A stretch of 27,312 nt of DNA from an uncultured Veillonella sp. (lineage in GTDB: Bacteria > Bacillota > Negativicutes > Veillonellales > Veillonellaceae): contig CAKPXR010000017.1 of the NCBI GenBank assembly GCA_934202215.1, forward strand, positions 1 to 27,312, read 5' to 3'. Position 1 is the stretch's first letter. Each line of letters begins with the position of its first letter. The notes below the pieces were generated by a model. The model ran no database searches. It was not told where the DNA came from and saw nothing but the letters and a program-made list of their open reading frames with translations. The position numbers and the translations under genes are program-made. This document shows, one piece after another, positions 26,624 through 27,312 of this stretch.

Positions 26624-27109
26624 ATGTTAGATAAACAAGGCGTATATGATTGTTTACGTGACCATCATATCGATTTTGAAGTTACGGACCACGCACCGCT
26701 ATTTAGTATGGATGACAAGCCCAATGTAGAGCTGCCATATCCTGAGTGGGACGCGAAGAATTTATTTATTCGAGACCACAAGCGGGAACACTACTATCTG
26801 ATTACCGTTCGCGGTTCTAAGCGTGTGGATCTAAAACAATTCCGTAAGGACCATAAGCTGAAAAAGATTTCTTTTGGTTCTGAAGAAGAGCTATGGGATA
26901 TATTAAAGATTAAACCAGGTCACGTATCTCCATTCTGCTTGCTTCACGATGAAGAGCGTAAGGTACATTACTATATTGATGCGGATTATAAAGATAATCT
27001 AATCGGTATCCATCCAAATCAAAATGACGCTACTGTATGGCTACAAGGAAAAGACTTAGTTAAATTAATTGAAGAACATGGTACAATAGTAAAATATATT
27101 ACATTGTAA
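26624..27109 (+). CDS. prolyl-tRNA editing protein, ProX/YbaK family
   Basis: Free-standing editing domain related to the INS domain of prolyl-tRNA synthetase. Such proteins hydrolyse wrongly charged Ala-tRNA(Pro) or Cys-tRNA(Pro) in the cytoplasm. The 161-residue product matches ProX length and motifs: an N-terminal FEVTDHAP segment, EWDAKNLFIRD with the conserved Lys expected in the active site, YYLITVRGSKRVDLK, and the HVSPFCLLHD segment followed by DADY. ATG 26624 lies six bases after TTAGAGG (26611-26617). The gene has ordinary base use again, unlike the accessory genes before it. Which mischarged tRNA it clears cannot be told from sequence. Confidence 0.88.
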   Translation: MLDKQGVYDCLRDHHIDFEVTDHAPLFSMDDKPNVELPYPEWDAKNLFIRDHKREHYYLITVRGSKRVDLKQFRKDHKLKKISFGSEEELWDILKIKPGHVSPFCLLHDEERKVHYYIDADYKDNLIGIHPNQNDATVWLQGKDLVKLIEEHGTIVKYITL

Positions 27110-27130
27110 TTTAGTCGAATCGGAGTATGT

Positions 27131-27312
27131 ATGAATAGAAAATTATTAAAACGTATTCTTGTCACATCTGCTATTGCAGTATTAGGCGTAAGCACATCCT
27201 TTGCGGCTCTTGTTATGGAACGTGATGAAGGTTTAGATACAGCACCTAGTGTAGGTATGTATCGCTTCCAAGTACCTGCGGAATTACAAGGTGCATATAA
27301 TAGTACGGGCGT
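27131..27312 (+). CDS. exported protein with signal peptide, 3' end outside the window
   Basis: Sixty codons are visible. The N-terminus has a basic start (MNRKLLKR), a hydrophobic core and a small-residue cleavage region (STSFAA near residues 21-26), a typical Sec signal peptide with no lipobox Cys. The mature part visible is too short to identify. CGGAG (27121-27125) lies five bases before ATG 27131; an overlapping ATG at 27127 meets a stop after three codons. It starts 21 bases after the ProX-like gene. Confidence 0.75.
   Translation, partial: MNRKLLKRILVTSAIAVLGVSTSFAALVMERDEGLDTAPSVGMYRFQVPAELQGAYNSTG

Noticed and set aside
26448..26630. 60-codon plus-strand frame overlapping the end of the SUKH gene
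   Set aside because: It lies mostly in another frame of the SUKH gene, has no ribosome binding site and no protein-like features.

Overview
The window is a low-GC bacterial chromosome segment, most likely from Veillonella or a close relative in the Negativicutes. This rests on my recognition of the protein sequences and the gene order (fabG-acpP-fabK-fabF-rnc, then smc-ftsY, then uvrB-uvrA-uvrC), on strong AGGAGG-type ribosome binding sites and on frequent TTG/GTG starts. No database search was run. I see no rRNA, tRNA, CRISPR array or insertion sequence.

Region 1 (1-3967) is the end of a type II fatty acid synthesis cluster: fabG (5' end outside the window), acpP, a FabK-like flavin enoyl reductase and fabF. 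The fabF stop overlaps the start of rnc (RNase III), and the run closes with a strong intrinsic terminator. A stem-loop with a T-tract lies between acpP and fabK and looks like a partial terminator that would let ACP be made in excess.

Region 2 (3968-12367) holds an Elp3-like radical SAM gene behind a structured AT-rich leader, then smc, ftsY, a small unrecognised gene and uvrB. From smc onward the genes overlap or nearly touch, so they are probably one operon for chromosome organisation, membrane targeting and DNA repair. Region 3 (12368-17433) carries uvrA and uvrC. With uvrB they supply the complete UvrABC nucleotide excision repair nuclease. The spacers before uvrA and uvrC contain unusual repeats and hairpins.

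Region 4 (17404-22059) has a MATE efflux gene on the minus strand, facing uvrC across a shared bidirectional terminator. Divergent from it are two tandem TerC-family membrane proteins (YjbE-like, probable metal exporters), and a RumA/RlmD-type rRNA m5U methyltransferase coupled to the second one. The 3' end of the methyltransferase gene is duplicated in frame 117 bp downstream.

Region 5 (22060-26536) is an AT-richer accessory segment: an unrecognised 207-aa protein, an ankyrin-repeat protein, a small acidic protein, a two-TM membrane protein and a SUKH (SMI1/KNR4) plus DUF4375-like protein. These families are typical of immunity genes for polymorphic or contact-dependent toxins, but no toxin is visible here. 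Two of the genes look frameshifted, most clearly the ankyrin gene at a run of six A. Region 6 (26537-end) returns to ordinary genes: a ProX/YbaK-type prolyl-tRNA editing protein and the start of an exported protein cut by the window edge.
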